A stretch of 64,000 bases of DNA from contig JAHRCV010000001.1 in assembly GCA_019083985.1 (NCBI GenBank), positions 806,001 to 870,000 on the forward strand, given 5' to 3'. Below the pieces are notes generated by a model that searched no databases, was not told the DNA's origin, and was given only the letters and a program-made list of their open reading frames with translations. The first letter of the stretch is position 1. The number at the start of each line of letters is the position of its first letter. Both the position numbers and the translations under genes were made by a program. This document shows positions 19,626 to 27,210 of this stretch, one piece after another. This DNA is from Rhizobiales bacterium TNE-4. GTDB lineage: Bacteria; Pseudomonadota; Alphaproteobacteria; Rhizobiales; Beijerinckiaceae.

Positions 19626-20528
19626 TCAATCGAGCTTCTGTCCCAAACGTCCCGCCACATCTTGAATGTATTGGAACGCGGTACGGCCTGAGCGCGAGCC
19701 ACGTGTCGTTGCCCATTCAAGTGCGTCGTGATGCAGCGCGGCGCGGTCCATCTTCAATTGGAAGTGATCGGCGTAACCATCGATCATCGCGAGATATTCA
19801 TCCTGCGAGCATTTGTGGAAGCCGAGCCACAGACCGAAGCGATCCGACAGCGATACTTTTTCTTCAACCGCTTCGCCGGGATTGATCGCGGTGGAGCGTT
19901 CATTCTCCATCATGTCGCGCGGCAGAAGATGGCGGCGGTTCGACGTCGCGTAGAAGATGACATTCTCAGGTCGACCCTCGATGCCGCCCTCCAGCACCGC
20001 CTTCAAGGATTTGTAGGAGGTGTCGTCAGCGTCGAAGGAGAGATCGTCGCAGAACAGGATGAAGCGGCACGGCGCATCGCGCAGCATCGCCATCAGACGC
20101 GGCAGGCTATCGATATCCTCGCGGTGGATTTCGATCAGTTTCACCGGAGCCGCTTTGGCGGCGGCGTTCTTGCGGGCAGCCTGCGCATGGGCGGCTTTGA
20201 CAAGCGAGGATTTGCCCATGCCGCGTGCGCCCCAGAGGAGCGCATTGTTGGCGGGCAGACCTGCGGCGAAGCGCTCCGTATTCTCGATCAAGAGGTCGCG
20301 GACCCGATCGATCCCCTGCAGCAACTCCATCTCGACCCGGTTGACGCGGGGAACCGGGATCAAACCATCCGGATCGGGGTGCCAGACAAAGGCGTCGGCC
20401 GCATCGAAATCGATTCTCGTGCTGTCGGGCGGGGCGATGCGCTCAAGCGCCGCAGCGATGCGGGCAAGCAGGGTCACGGTGTCGGCCCCGGCGAGATCGG
20501 TAGCGGAAGGCGTTTTGGAGGCGGTCAT
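19626..20528 (-). CDS. DUF815 family AAA+ ATPase
   Basis: The 300-residue protein is a P-loop ATPase of the DUF815 family: Walker A GARGMGKSS at 100-108, Walker B FILFCDDLSF near 157-166, then YATSNRRHLLPRDMM, matching sensor-like and DUF815-specific sequence. The C-terminal part DRFGLWLGFHKCSQDEYL is also characteristic. The function of the family is not established. The N-terminal 90 residues carry no recognisable domain. It is transcribed away from yajC, with an inverted repeat in the shared upstream region. Confidence 0.85.
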   Translation of the reverse strand: MTASKTPSATDLAGADTVTLLARIAAALERIAPPDSTRIDFDAADAFVWHPDPDGLIPVPRVNRVEMELLQGIDRVRDLLIENTERFAAGLPANNALLWGARGMGKSSLVKAAHAQAARKNAAAKAAPVKLIEIHREDIDSLPRLMAMLRDAPCRFILFCDDLSFDADDTSYKSLKAVLEGGIEGRPENVIFYATSNRRHLLPRDMMENERSTAINPGEAVEEKVSLSDRFGLWLGFHKCSQDEYLAMIDGYADHFQLKMDRAALHHDALEWATTRGSRSGRTAFQYIQDVAGRLGQKLD

Positions 20529-20557
20529 GGCAGTAAAATCCGCGACTTTGGACTGGG

Positions 20558-20583
20558 TTAGGACAGGGTAGGGGCTGTCCTAA
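20558..20583. promoter_or_regulatory. Perfect 9-base inverted repeat upstream of DUF815 gene and yajC
   Basis: TTAGGACAG (20558-20566) and CTGTCCTAA (20575-20583) are perfect reverse complements separated by eight bases. The centre is about 40 bases before the DUF815 start and 150 before yajC. It has no following T-run, so it fits an operator or leader hairpin better than a terminator. Confidence 0.45.
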
Positions 20584-20719
20584 ACGGAGCCGGGCCGGAA
20601 ATCCACCGGGGCCGCCGCTTCGATTTGCTTTCCGGCCTTGCGTGGCTATAGTCCGCGCGACTTTTGGACCCCCCGGGACGGGGCGGTCTTTTCACCCTTT
20701 GACGGAGCCTGATCCCGCG

Positions 20720-21055
20720 ATGATCACCCCCGCTTTTGCGCAGACCGCCGGTGCCGGTGGCGGCATGGATATGATTATCCAGCTCGTGCCCTTCATTCTC
20801 ATCTTCGTGATCATGTATTTCCTGATCATTCGGCCGCAGCAGAAGCGCGCCAAGCAACATCAGGAAATGATCAAGAACATCCGTCGTGGCGACACGGTCG
20901 TCACCTCGGGTGGCTTCGTCGGCAAGGTGACGAAGGCGGGCGAAGACGGCGAGATCGAGGTCGAAATCGCCGATGGCGTGAAGGTCAAAGTCATCCGCAG
21001 CATGATTGCGGAAGTCCGTTCCAAGGGCGAGCCCGTCAAAACCGACGCCGCCTGA
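20720..21055 (+). CDS. yajC: Preprotein translocase accessory subunit YajC
   Basis: The 111-residue protein has one membrane helix (QLVPFILIFVIMYFLIIRPQ) followed by QKRAKQHQEMIKNIRRGDTV and a small beta domain with VVTSGGFVGKV, all standard for YajC. It joins SecDF to form the accessory complex of the Sec translocon. The ATG at 20720 gives the conserved short periplasmic N-terminus. secD follows after 57 bases and secF after that, the usual yajC-secD-secF order. Confidence 0.95.
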   Translation: MITPAFAQTAGAGGGMDMIIQLVPFILIFVIMYFLIIRPQQKRAKQHQEMIKNIRRGDTVVTSGGFVGKVTKAGEDGEIEVEIADGVKVKVIRSMIAEVRSKGEPVKTDAA

Positions 21056-21112
21056 TTTCATTGAACCTTTGCGGGCCGCTTGAGGGCGGCCCGTCCGGAG
21101 CCTGCCGCGACG

Positions 21113-22714
21113 ATGCTGCGCTTTTCCCGTTTCAAGACCATCTCGGTTGTTTTGCTGACCTTGGCCTCGTTCCTCTACGCGATGCCGAGCGTGCTTGCGC
21201 CCGAGACACGCGCCAGCATCGAAAAAACCCTATCCTTCCTGCCATCATGGATCGTGCCGCATCGCGCCATCGTGCTCGGGCTTGATCTGCAAGGCGGATC
21301 GCATGTGCTGCTTGAAGTCGACACGCAGGCCGTGTTGCGCGCGCAGGTGAATACGCTTCGTGATGATGTGCGCCGCATTCTGCGCGAACAGCGCATTGCG
21401 TTGCAGGGCGGCATCAGCCTTTTGCCGCGTGGCGTGTCGGTTCGCATTACGGATCCGGCCGATCGCGAAAAGGCGCTCGTTGAATTCCGCAAGATCGCAG
21501 CCCCCATCGGCAATGCGATGACGGGCGTGAGCCAGCCTTCGATGGACATCACGGCGCAACCCGACGGCCTCATTCAGATGACGCTAACCGAAGCGGCGCT
21601 GAACGAGAAGGTGCGCAAATCGATCGATCAAGCCATCGAAGTGTTGCGCCGTCGCGTTGACGCGCTGGGGACGACCGAACCAAACATCCAGCGCCAAGGT
21701 CCGGACCGGATTTTGGTGCAGGTGCCCGGCCTGCAGGATCCGCGGCGTTTGAAAGAAATTCTCGGCACGACCGCGCAGCTTGAATTCCGCCTCGTGGCCG
21801 ATACAGGCGCAGCGCCGGGTGACGTCGAAAACTTGCCATCGAATGAAGGTGGGCCGCTCCCGATCGAGCGCCGCGTCATCGTGCAGGGCGAAGACTTGAT
21901 TGACGCGCAACCCGCATTCGACAGCCGCACGGGCGAGCCCATCGTCAATTTCAAATTTAACATTCGCGGCGCGCAGCGTTTCGGTCAGATAACGACGGAA
22001 GCGGTGGGGCGTCCGCTGGCGATCGTGCTCGACAAGAAAGTGATCTCAGCGCCGCGCATTCTGCAGCCGATTACCGGCGGGCAGGGCCAGATCTCCGGCC
22101 GCTTCACGGTTGAACAGGCCAATAATCTTGCGATCCTTCTGCGCGCGGGCGCATTGCCGGCTCCGCTCACCATTGTGGAAGAGCGCACAGTCGGCCCCGG
22201 GCTTGGGCAGGATTCGATCGAGGCAGGCAAGAAGGCCTCCTATATTGCGGCACTGCTTGTCTTCGCCTTCATGTTCGCGTGCTACGGGCTCTTTGGTTTC
22301 TTCGCGAATATCGCGCTCATCATCCATGTGGTGATGATTTTCGCGCTCATGTCGCTTTTGGGAGCAACGCTCACGCTGCCCGGTATTGCCGGTATCGTGT
22401 TGACGATTGGCACGGCGGTCGACTCGAACGTGCTGATTTATGAGCGCATCCGAGAGGAGGCGCGGCTTGGCCGCAGCATCGTCTCATCGCTTGAAGCCGG
22501 CTTCCAGCGCGCCTTTGCCACCATCGTCGATTCGAACGTGACGATGTTCATTGCCGCTGCAATCTTGTTCATGCTGGGCACCGGCCCGGTCCGCGGCTTT
22601 GCCGTCACCATGGTGCTCGGCATCATCACCACGGTCGTAACCGCGGTGACGATGACACGCATGATGATCGCCGTGTGGTATCGCACCGCACGACCGACGA
22701 AAATTCCGTTCTAA
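21113..22714 (+). CDS. secD: Protein translocase subunit SecD
   Basis: The 533-residue protein is an RND-type membrane protein that uses the proton gradient to pull substrates out of the SecYEG channel. It has an N-terminal membrane helix, the conserved GLDLQGGSHVLLEVD (about residue 58) starting the first periplasmic domain, and five further helices from about residue 380, including GTAVDSNVLIYERIREE, the helix-4 motif of SecD. ATG 21113 is preferred to upstream in-frame codons because it gives a normal short N-terminus (MLRFSRFKTISVV). Confidence 0.95.
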   Translation: MLRFSRFKTISVVLLTLASFLYAMPSVLAPETRASIEKTLSFLPSWIVPHRAIVLGLDLQGGSHVLLEVDTQAVLRAQVNTLRDDVRRILREQRIALQGGISLLPRGVSVRITDPADREKALVEFRKIAAPIGNAMTGVSQPSMDITAQPDGLIQMTLTEAALNEKVRKSIDQAIEVLRRRVDALGTTEPNIQRQGPDRILVQVPGLQDPRRLKEILGTTAQLEFRLVADTGAAPGDVENLPSNEGGPLPIERRVIVQGEDLIDAQPAFDSRTGEPIVNFKFNIRGAQRFGQITTEAVGRPLAIVLDKKVISAPRILQPITGGQGQISGRFTVEQANNLAILLRAGALPAPLTIVEERTVGPGLGQDSIEAGKKASYIAALLVFAFMFACYGLFGFFANIALIIHVVMIFALMSLLGATLTLPGIAGIVLTIGTAVDSNVLIYERIREEARLGRSIVSSLEAGFQRAFATIVDSNVTMFIAAAILFMLGTGPVRGFAVTMVLGIITTVVTAVTMTRMMIAVWYRTARPTKIPF

Positions 22715-22726
22715 GGGGTGCCCGCC

Positions 22727-23677
22727 ATGAAACTTCTGCGGATCATTCCGGACGATACCAAATTCCCGTTCATGCGGTTCCGCCGCATTTCCTATCCGTT
22801 CTCGGCCATTCTGTCGGTCATCTCGGTTGTGGCCTTCATCATGGTGTCGATGAATTTCGGCATCGACTTCACCGGCGGCACGCTGATCGAAATCCAGTCG
22901 AAGGGCGGAAAGTTCGATATTTCGTCCGTCCGTGAGCAGGCGTCTGATCTCGCTTTGGGTGAGGTCGAAGTGCAGGAATTCGGAGACAAGGGCGAAGTGT
23001 CCTTGCGCTTTGGCCTGCAGCAGGGTGGCGAGAAGGCGCAGCAGCAAGTCGTCGAGAAGGTGAAAGCCGCCTTCGAGAAGGATTTCGAATTCCGACGCAT
23101 CGAAGTGGTGGGGCCGCGTATTTCCGGCGAACTCGTGCAATCGGGTACGCTTGGTATCGTGCTCGCGATTTTGGCGGTGCTCGTCTATCTCTGGTTCCGC
23201 TTCGAATGGCAGTTCGCCATCGGCGCTGTGATTGCTACCTTGCACGATCTGGTGCTCACGATCGGCTTTTTTGCCATCACTCAAATCGAATTCAACATGA
23301 CATCGATTGCGGCCATTCTGACGATCGTCGGCTTCTCGCTGAACGATACCGTCGTGGTGTTCGACCGTATTCGTGAAATGTTGCGCCGCTATAAGAAGAT
23401 GCCGATTGATGAATTGCTCGACATCGCGATCAATTCGACCCTGTCGCGCACGATCTACACATCGGTCACGACGGCGCTTGCTTTGCTCGCGCTGGTGCTC
23501 TTTGGCGGCACTGTGATCCAAGGCTTCTCGTATGCCATGATCTTTGGTGTGGTGGTCGGCATTTATTCGACCGTCTTCATCGCCGCGCCCGTGCTGATCT
23601 ATCTCGGCGTGCGCGTTTCGGGCGAAGCGATGGCCGAAGAAGGTTCGGCCAAGACGGCCGAGAACACGGCGCGATGA
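22727..23677 (+). CDS. secF: Protein translocase subunit SecF
   Basis: The 316-residue partner of SecD has MNFGIDFTGGTLIEIQ (residues 44-59), the SecF counterpart of the SecD GLDLxGG motif. Six membrane helices include GFSLNDTVVVFDRIRE, the family's signature. The start is fixed by AAGGGG at 22713-22718 before ATG 22727. The last four bases (ATGA) overlap the start of the next gene, so the NDUFAF3-like protein is translated with SecF. Confidence 0.95.
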   Translation: MKLLRIIPDDTKFPFMRFRRISYPFSAILSVISVVAFIMVSMNFGIDFTGGTLIEIQSKGGKFDISSVREQASDLALGEVEVQEFGDKGEVSLRFGLQQGGEKAQQQVVEKVKAAFEKDFEFRRIEVVGPRISGELVQSGTLGIVLAILAVLVYLWFRFEWQFAIGAVIATLHDLVLTIGFFAITQIEFNMTSIAAILTIVGFSLNDTVVVFDRIREMLRRYKKMPIDELLDIAINSTLSRTIYTSVTTALALLALVLFGGTVIQGFSYAMIFGVVVGIYSTVFIAAPVLIYLGVRVSGEAMAEEGSAKTAENTAR

Positions 23678-24060
23678 GCGTGGGGGAGCGGCCGAAGGGT
23701 TTCGTTCCCGGCCGTTTTCCAATCGATGCCTATGGCAATGGCGGCTTTCGCTTTGCCGATATGTCCCACAAGGGTTCGATCCTTGCTCTGCCATCGGGCA
23801 TTTATGCGTGGGCGCCGACGGCGATCACCGCATTGACGCCACAGAGCTTCGACGCCGTGCGGCGCGAGGCTGGCGATCTCGATACGCTACTGGTTGGTAC
23901 TGGTGCGGATCCCGCCTTTCTCGATGACGCGATTTTATGGCGGCTACGCGAGGCGCGGATTGCGATCGATGTGATGACGACGGGTTCCGCCGCCCGCACA
24001 TATAACATCATGCTGGGCGAACAGCGCCGTGTGGCCGCAGCGCTCATTGCGGTGGCGTGA
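23674..24060 (+). CDS. Mth938-like domain protein, NDUFAF3 homologue
   Basis: The 128-residue protein is a single Mth938-like (DUF498) domain. Typical features are GGFRFADMSHKGSILALPSG, the central LLVGTGAD and the late TTGSAARTYNIMLGEQRRVAAAL. The mitochondrial family member NDUFAF3 is an assembly factor for respiratory complex I; the bacterial role is not firmly established. It overlaps secF by four bases and the NDUFAF6-like gene by one base, so all four genes secD-secF-this-next form one operon. No respiratory genes are in the window. Confidence 0.85.
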   Translation: MSVGERPKGFVPGRFPIDAYGNGGFRFADMSHKGSILALPSGIYAWAPTAITALTPQSFDAVRREAGDLDTLLVGTGADPAFLDDAILWRLREARIAIDVMTTGSAARTYNIMLGEQRRVAAALIAVA

Positions 24061-24893
24061 TGGATGCGATCGCCGCACAATTGCGCGAGGCAGATTCAGC
24101 GCAGTTTTTTGCGACGCTGTTCATTCCCGAAGACAAGCGCCCCGCGGTGATGGCGCTGCGTGCCTTCGCGACAGAAATGGCGCGCATTCCTTGGCTCGTG
24201 TCCGAACCGATGCTGGGCGAAATTCGTCTGCAATGGTGGCATGAAGTTTTGGCTGGCGAACGCAGTGGCGAGGCCGTGGCCAATCCGCTGGCCGCCGCCT
24301 TGGTGCAGACCGTTGAAACCTACAATTTGCCGGTAGCCGCACTGCAAGGCCTGATCGCCGCAAGGGTTGAGGATCTTTATGCCGATCCGCCGCCGACGCT
24401 GAATGATCTCGAAGGCCGCCTCGGGGAATGTCATTCCGTTCCGTATCGGTTGGCGGCGATGATCCTCTCGCAACAAGCTTCTGCCGCTGTTGCCGATGTT
24501 GCGGGCCATGGCGGCGTTGCTGAGGGCCTTGCCGATCTTCTCGCGCGTTGGCCGCTTTTGTTGCGACGCGGACGCGTGATGATCCCACAAGATGTGATGG
24601 CGCAATATGATCTCACACGTGAGAGCGTACTGGCGGGGACAGCACCTGAAGCCACGCGACGTGCGCTTGGCCACCTTGCTGCGCTCGCGCAAAAGCATCG
24701 CGCACAAGCAGCGGCTTCGTTGGCCGGTTTGAATGCAAGCGAAGCGCCCGCCTTTTTGCCGCTGACTTTGGTGGAGCCTTTGTTGTCGCGCGTTGAGCGG
24801 ACCATGCCCGATGGTGTCGCAAGCCTGCCGCAATGGCGCGTGCAGTTTGATTTATGGCGCGCATCTAAGCGCGATGTCGCGCGGTTGTTTTGA
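24060..24893 (+). CDS. Squalene/phytoene synthase-like protein without Asp-rich motifs (NDUFAF6-like)
   Basis: The 277-residue protein has the all-helical fold marks of the squalene/phytoene synthase superfamily: ALRAFATEMARIPWLVSEP, EIRLQWWHEVLAG and RRGRVMIPQDVM. Both catalytic aspartate-rich motifs (DxxxD) are missing; the first position reads FATEMARIP. It should not make a terpenoid. This pattern is that of NDUFAF6 (C8orf38), a mitochondrial complex I assembly factor. The gene directly upstream is an NDUFAF3 homologue, which strengthens the inference. The start ATG overlaps the upstream TGA by one base. Confidence 0.8.
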   Translation: MDAIAAQLREADSAQFFATLFIPEDKRPAVMALRAFATEMARIPWLVSEPMLGEIRLQWWHEVLAGERSGEAVANPLAAALVQTVETYNLPVAALQGLIAARVEDLYADPPPTLNDLEGRLGECHSVPYRLAAMILSQQASAAVADVAGHGGVAEGLADLLARWPLLLRRGRVMIPQDVMAQYDLTRESVLAGTAPEATRRALGHLAALAQKHRAQAAASLAGLNASEAPAFLPLTLVEPLLSRVERTMPDGVASLPQWRVQFDLWRASKRDVARLF

Positions 24894-24915
24894 CGAGGGT
24901 TTAACTGCAAAAACC

Positions 24916-25036
24916 GTCATCCTGAGGAGCATCGCGAAGCGATGTGTCTCGAAGGACAAGGGCAACCAGCGCGCGTATAAGCCAAGCGCCCGTGCGTCGA
25001 GACGCGGCTTTGCCGCCCCTCAGCATGAGGGCCTTC
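24916..25036. repeat. Dispersed REP-like element, two inverted units
   Basis: The left unit reads GTCATCCTGAGGAGC ... GTGTCTCGAAGGAC. The right unit reads GTCGAGACGCGG ... CCCTCAGCATGAGGGCC, which is the same motif in reverse. Each unit contains internal hairpins (e.g. ATCGCGAAGCGAT). The element fills most of the gap between two convergent genes. Confidence 0.85.
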
Positions 25037-25064
25037 GTTTACAGTTTGCCACTGTGCGTGCGAT

Positions 25065-26477
25065 TTATTCCGCCGCTTGTTGCGTCACGCCGCTGAGCCA
25101 CATCGCCATATCGGCTTTGGCGCGTGCCGTGATGGCACGTTTCTTCGCCACCGCTTTCTCGGCGCCACGCAAACGTTTTCCGTCCGGCGCTTTCGCGGTC
25201 AGATCAAGCGGCGGGAACAAACCGAAATTGATGTTCATCGGCTGGAACGAGCGCGGGCCATTATCGATGGTTTCGATATGGCCGCCGGTAATGTGATTGA
25301 TCAGTGCGCCGAGTGCGGTTGTCACGGGCGGCGGCGCGGCGATCTGGCCCAACCGTTCAGCGGCAGCGAAGCGCCCCGTCGCCAAACCAATGGCAGCACT
25401 TTCGACATAACCTTCGCACCCCGTGATTTGTCCTGCAAAGCGCAGACGTGGCATGGCTTTCAGGCGCAATGTGTTGTCGAGCAAGCGCGGTGAATTGAGA
25501 TAGGTGTTGCGATGCAAGCCGCCGAGCCTTGCAAACTCGGCATTTTCCAAACCGGGAATCGTGCGGAAGATGCGCACCTGTTCTCCATGTTTCAGCTTCG
25601 TTTGGAAGCCGACCATATTGTAAAGCGTGCCAAGCGCATTGTCCTGCCGCAATTGCACGACGGCATAGGGCTTCACGGTGGGATTGTGCGCATTGGTAAG
25701 ACCCATCGGCTTCATCGGTCCGTGGCGCAGCGTTTCAGGTCCACGTTCCGCCATCACTTCAATCGGGAGGCAGCCATCGAAATAGGGTGTGCCTTCCCAT
25801 TCCTTGAAGCTTGTTTTGTCGCCCTCGATGAGGGCTTGCACGAAGGCTTCATATTGCGCGCGATCAAGTGGGCAATTGATGTAATCGGCACCAGTGCCGC
25901 CGGGGCCCTGCTTGTCATAGCGCGATTGGAACCAGGCCTTCGTCATGTCGATCGAATCGAAATGCACGATCGGCGCAATCGCATCGAAAAAGGCGAGCGA
26001 TGTTTCCCCCGTGAGACCGAGCACTGCTTCGGCGAGCGCAGGCGAGGTGAGGGGGCCTGTCGCGATGATGACACTGTCCCAATCGTCAGGCGGGAGGGTG
26101 GCGATTTCCTCGCGGCGAACTTCGATGAGCGGTTCGGCTTCCAGCTTCGCGGTCACGGCAGCGGAAAATCCATCGCGGTCAACCGCGAGCGCGCCACCGG
26201 CGGGCACTTGATGCGCATCGGCGGAGGCCATGATGAGCGAGTTCATCGCCCGCATTTCATGATGCAGGAGGCCAACCGCGTTCTGGTCTGAATCATCGGA
26301 GCGGAACGAATTCGAGCAGACGAGCTCGGCCAAGCCTTCGGTCTTGTGCGCGTCGGTCCCGCGCACAGGCCGCATCTCATGCAGGATGACGGGGACGCCC
26401 GCACGGGCGATTTGCCAAGCGGCTTCGGATCCGGCGAGACCGCCGCCAATGATGTGAATGGGTTTTGCTGCGCTCAT
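25065..26477 (-). CDS. trmFO: tRNA (uracil-54,C5)-methyltransferase, folate- and FAD-dependent
   Basis: The 470-residue flavoprotein methylates U54 in the T loop of tRNAs using methylenetetrahydrofolate and FADH2. The N-terminal FAD-binding motif is [17 protein letters not shown] (8-24). Family-specific stretches include [16 protein letters not shown] (about 47-62), [10 protein letters not shown] and the C-terminal [18 protein letters not shown]. Length is normal. It is convergent with the NDUFAF6-like gene. Upstream it is separated from the DUF1127 gene by a terminator, so it should have its own promoter within about 45 bases, or be read through. Confidence 0.95.
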   Translation of the reverse strand: MSAAKPIHIIGGGLAGSEAAWQIARAGVPVILHEMRPVRGTDAHKTEGLAELVCSNSFRSDDSDQNAVGLLHHEMRAMNSLIMASADAHQVPAGGALAVDRDGFSAAVTAKLEAEPLIEVRREEIATLPPDDWDSVIIATGPLTSPALAEAVLGLTGETSLAFFDAIAPIVHFDSIDMTKAWFQSRYDKQGPGGTGADYINCPLDRAQYEAFVQALIEGDKTSFKEWEGTPYFDGCLPIEVMAERGPETLRHGPMKPMGLTNAHNPTVKPYAVVQLRQDNALGTLYNMVGFQTKLKHGEQVRIFRTIPGLENAEFARLGGLHRNTYLNSPRLLDNTLRLKAMPRLRFAGQITGCEGYVESAAIGLATGRFAAAERLGQIAAPPPVTTALGALINHITGGHIETIDNGPRSFQPMNINFGLFPPLDLTAKAPDGKRLRGAEKAVAKKRAITARAKADMAMWLSGVTQQAAE

Positions 26478-26522
26478 GCGCCCGGATGTAGCGCGGGGCC
26501 CGGCGCAATGAAAGGGCCAAAC

Positions 26523-26557
26523 AAAAACCCGCTGGCAGAGGGGGTGCCAGCGGGTTT
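26523..26557 (-). terminator. Rho-independent terminator after the DUF1127 gene
   Basis: AAAACCCGCTGGC and GCCAGCGGGTTTT form a 13-base-pair stem (spacing included, 26523-26557). Read on the minus strand it ends in TTTTTGTTT, so it most likely terminates the DUF1127 transcript before trmFO. Confidence 0.85.
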
Positions 26558-26588
26558 TGTCTCAGGGGAGAGAGACGTGAACTCTGTT

Positions 26589-26750
26589 TTACGCAGCCTT
26601 GGCGCTCTTCTTGGCGACGAAGCGGATTTCGCCGCGTGCGATGCCAAGGTCGTGCAGGTCACGATCCGAAAGCTGTGACAGCTCGCGGACGGTGTTGCGG
26701 TAGGACGCCCAACGGCGCAAACGCTTGGCAAGGGTGTTAACAACCAACAT
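26589..26750 (-). CDS. DUF1127 small protein
   Basis: The 53-residue protein is almost wholly a DUF1127 domain: RRWASYRNTVRELSQLSDRD followed by LHDLGIARGEIRFV. It is rich in arginine. The frame stays open for 30 codons upstream, but the start at 26750 has an excellent ribosome site (AGGAG about eight bases before) and gives the usual length. In other alphaproteobacteria, short DUF1127 proteins have been linked to RNA-related control of carbon and phosphate metabolism; whether this one does so is unknown. It has a long, dyad-rich upstream region and its own terminator, so it is a monocistronic and probably strongly regulated gene. Confidence 0.88.
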   Translation of the reverse strand: MLVVNTLAKRLRRWASYRNTVRELSQLSDRDLHDLGIARGEIRFVAKKSAKAA

Positions 26751-26809
26751 GGCAATTCTCCTAAGTTGTGCGGTCTGATCGATCTTGAACGGCCTCAATG
26801 CCGTCATGT

Positions 26810-26839
26810 TGCAGTGCATATAGGTCTTGTTGCACTGCA
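26810..26839. promoter_or_regulatory. Perfect 9-base inverted repeat upstream of the DUF1127 gene
   Basis: TGCAGTGCA (26810-26818) and TGCACTGCA (26831-26839) are perfect reverse complements 12 bases apart. Each arm has TGC-N3-GCA symmetry itself. The centre is about 75 bases before the DUF1127 start, a typical operator position. The TGC-N3-GCA half-sites recall sites described for PhaR/AniA-type regulators in alphaproteobacteria, but that link is only a guess. Confidence 0.5.
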
Positions 26840-26877
26840 CAGGTAGCTGCCTCGCTCAAGGGCAGATATGCATAAAA

Positions 26878-26924
26878 CGCATGTAAATGTTAATATGCTT
26901 TAATAAACATGCGCATGGCGCATG
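26878..26924. promoter_or_regulatory. AT-rich region with nested inverted repeats upstream of the DUF1127 gene
   Basis: CGCATGT (26878-26884) pairs with ACATGCG (26907-26913), and CATGCGC (26908-26914) pairs with GCGCATG (26918-26924). Between them lie two TTAA sites six bases apart (26890-26893 and 26900-26903), which is close to, but not, the CtrA TTAA-N7-TTAA pattern. The region is markedly AT-rich and has no reading frame worth calling. It probably holds upstream regulator sites for the DUF1127 promoter. Confidence 0.4.
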
Positions 26925-26984
26925 GATTGTGACGAGATTGTGGCGATGTTGACGGGTGCTTCGAAGGTGCTCCGCATAACGCAC

Positions 26985-27105
26985 CCCTCATCCTGAGGAG
27001 CGATGCCGGACGCATCGCGTCTCGAAGGGCGAGGGATTCCAGCTTACCGCGGAACCACGCCCTCGTGGTTCGAGACGCCGCTTTGCGGCTCCTCACCATG
27101 AGGGC
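26985..27105. repeat. Dispersed REP-like element, full copy with two units
   Basis: The left unit is CCCTCATCCTGAGGAGCGATGC ending GCGTCTCGAAGGGCGAGGG (written in two parts); the right unit is CCTCGTGGTTCGAGACGCC to CTCACCATGAGGGCTT. The left unit is close to identical to the reverse complement of the copy at 53590-53647. Several hairpins are possible. A further degenerate fragment (CCTCTCGCCATGAAGGC) follows at about 27151-27168. The stretch 26841-27210 holds no gene. Confidence 0.85.
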
Positions 27106-27210
27106 TTGGGTTTGGCGTTCTCTCTCACCACACAGGCTATGGGTTTGCTATCCTCTCGCCATGAAGGCGTGAGGTTCGCATGCGCGACGCGATGGCCCAG
27201 GTGATGGGGC

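Noticed and set aside
22484-23794. 436-codon frame antisense to secD and secF
   Set aside because: Composition is biased (His, Arg, Asp), it spans two genes, and no family resemblance is seen.
25512-26291. 259-codon frame antisense to trmFO
   Set aside because: Shadow frame rich in His and Arg, with no family match.
26890-26903. CtrA binding site TTAA-N7-TTAA
   Set aside because: The two TTAA boxes are six bases apart, not seven, and the flanking bases do not fit; kept only as part of a low-confidence region.
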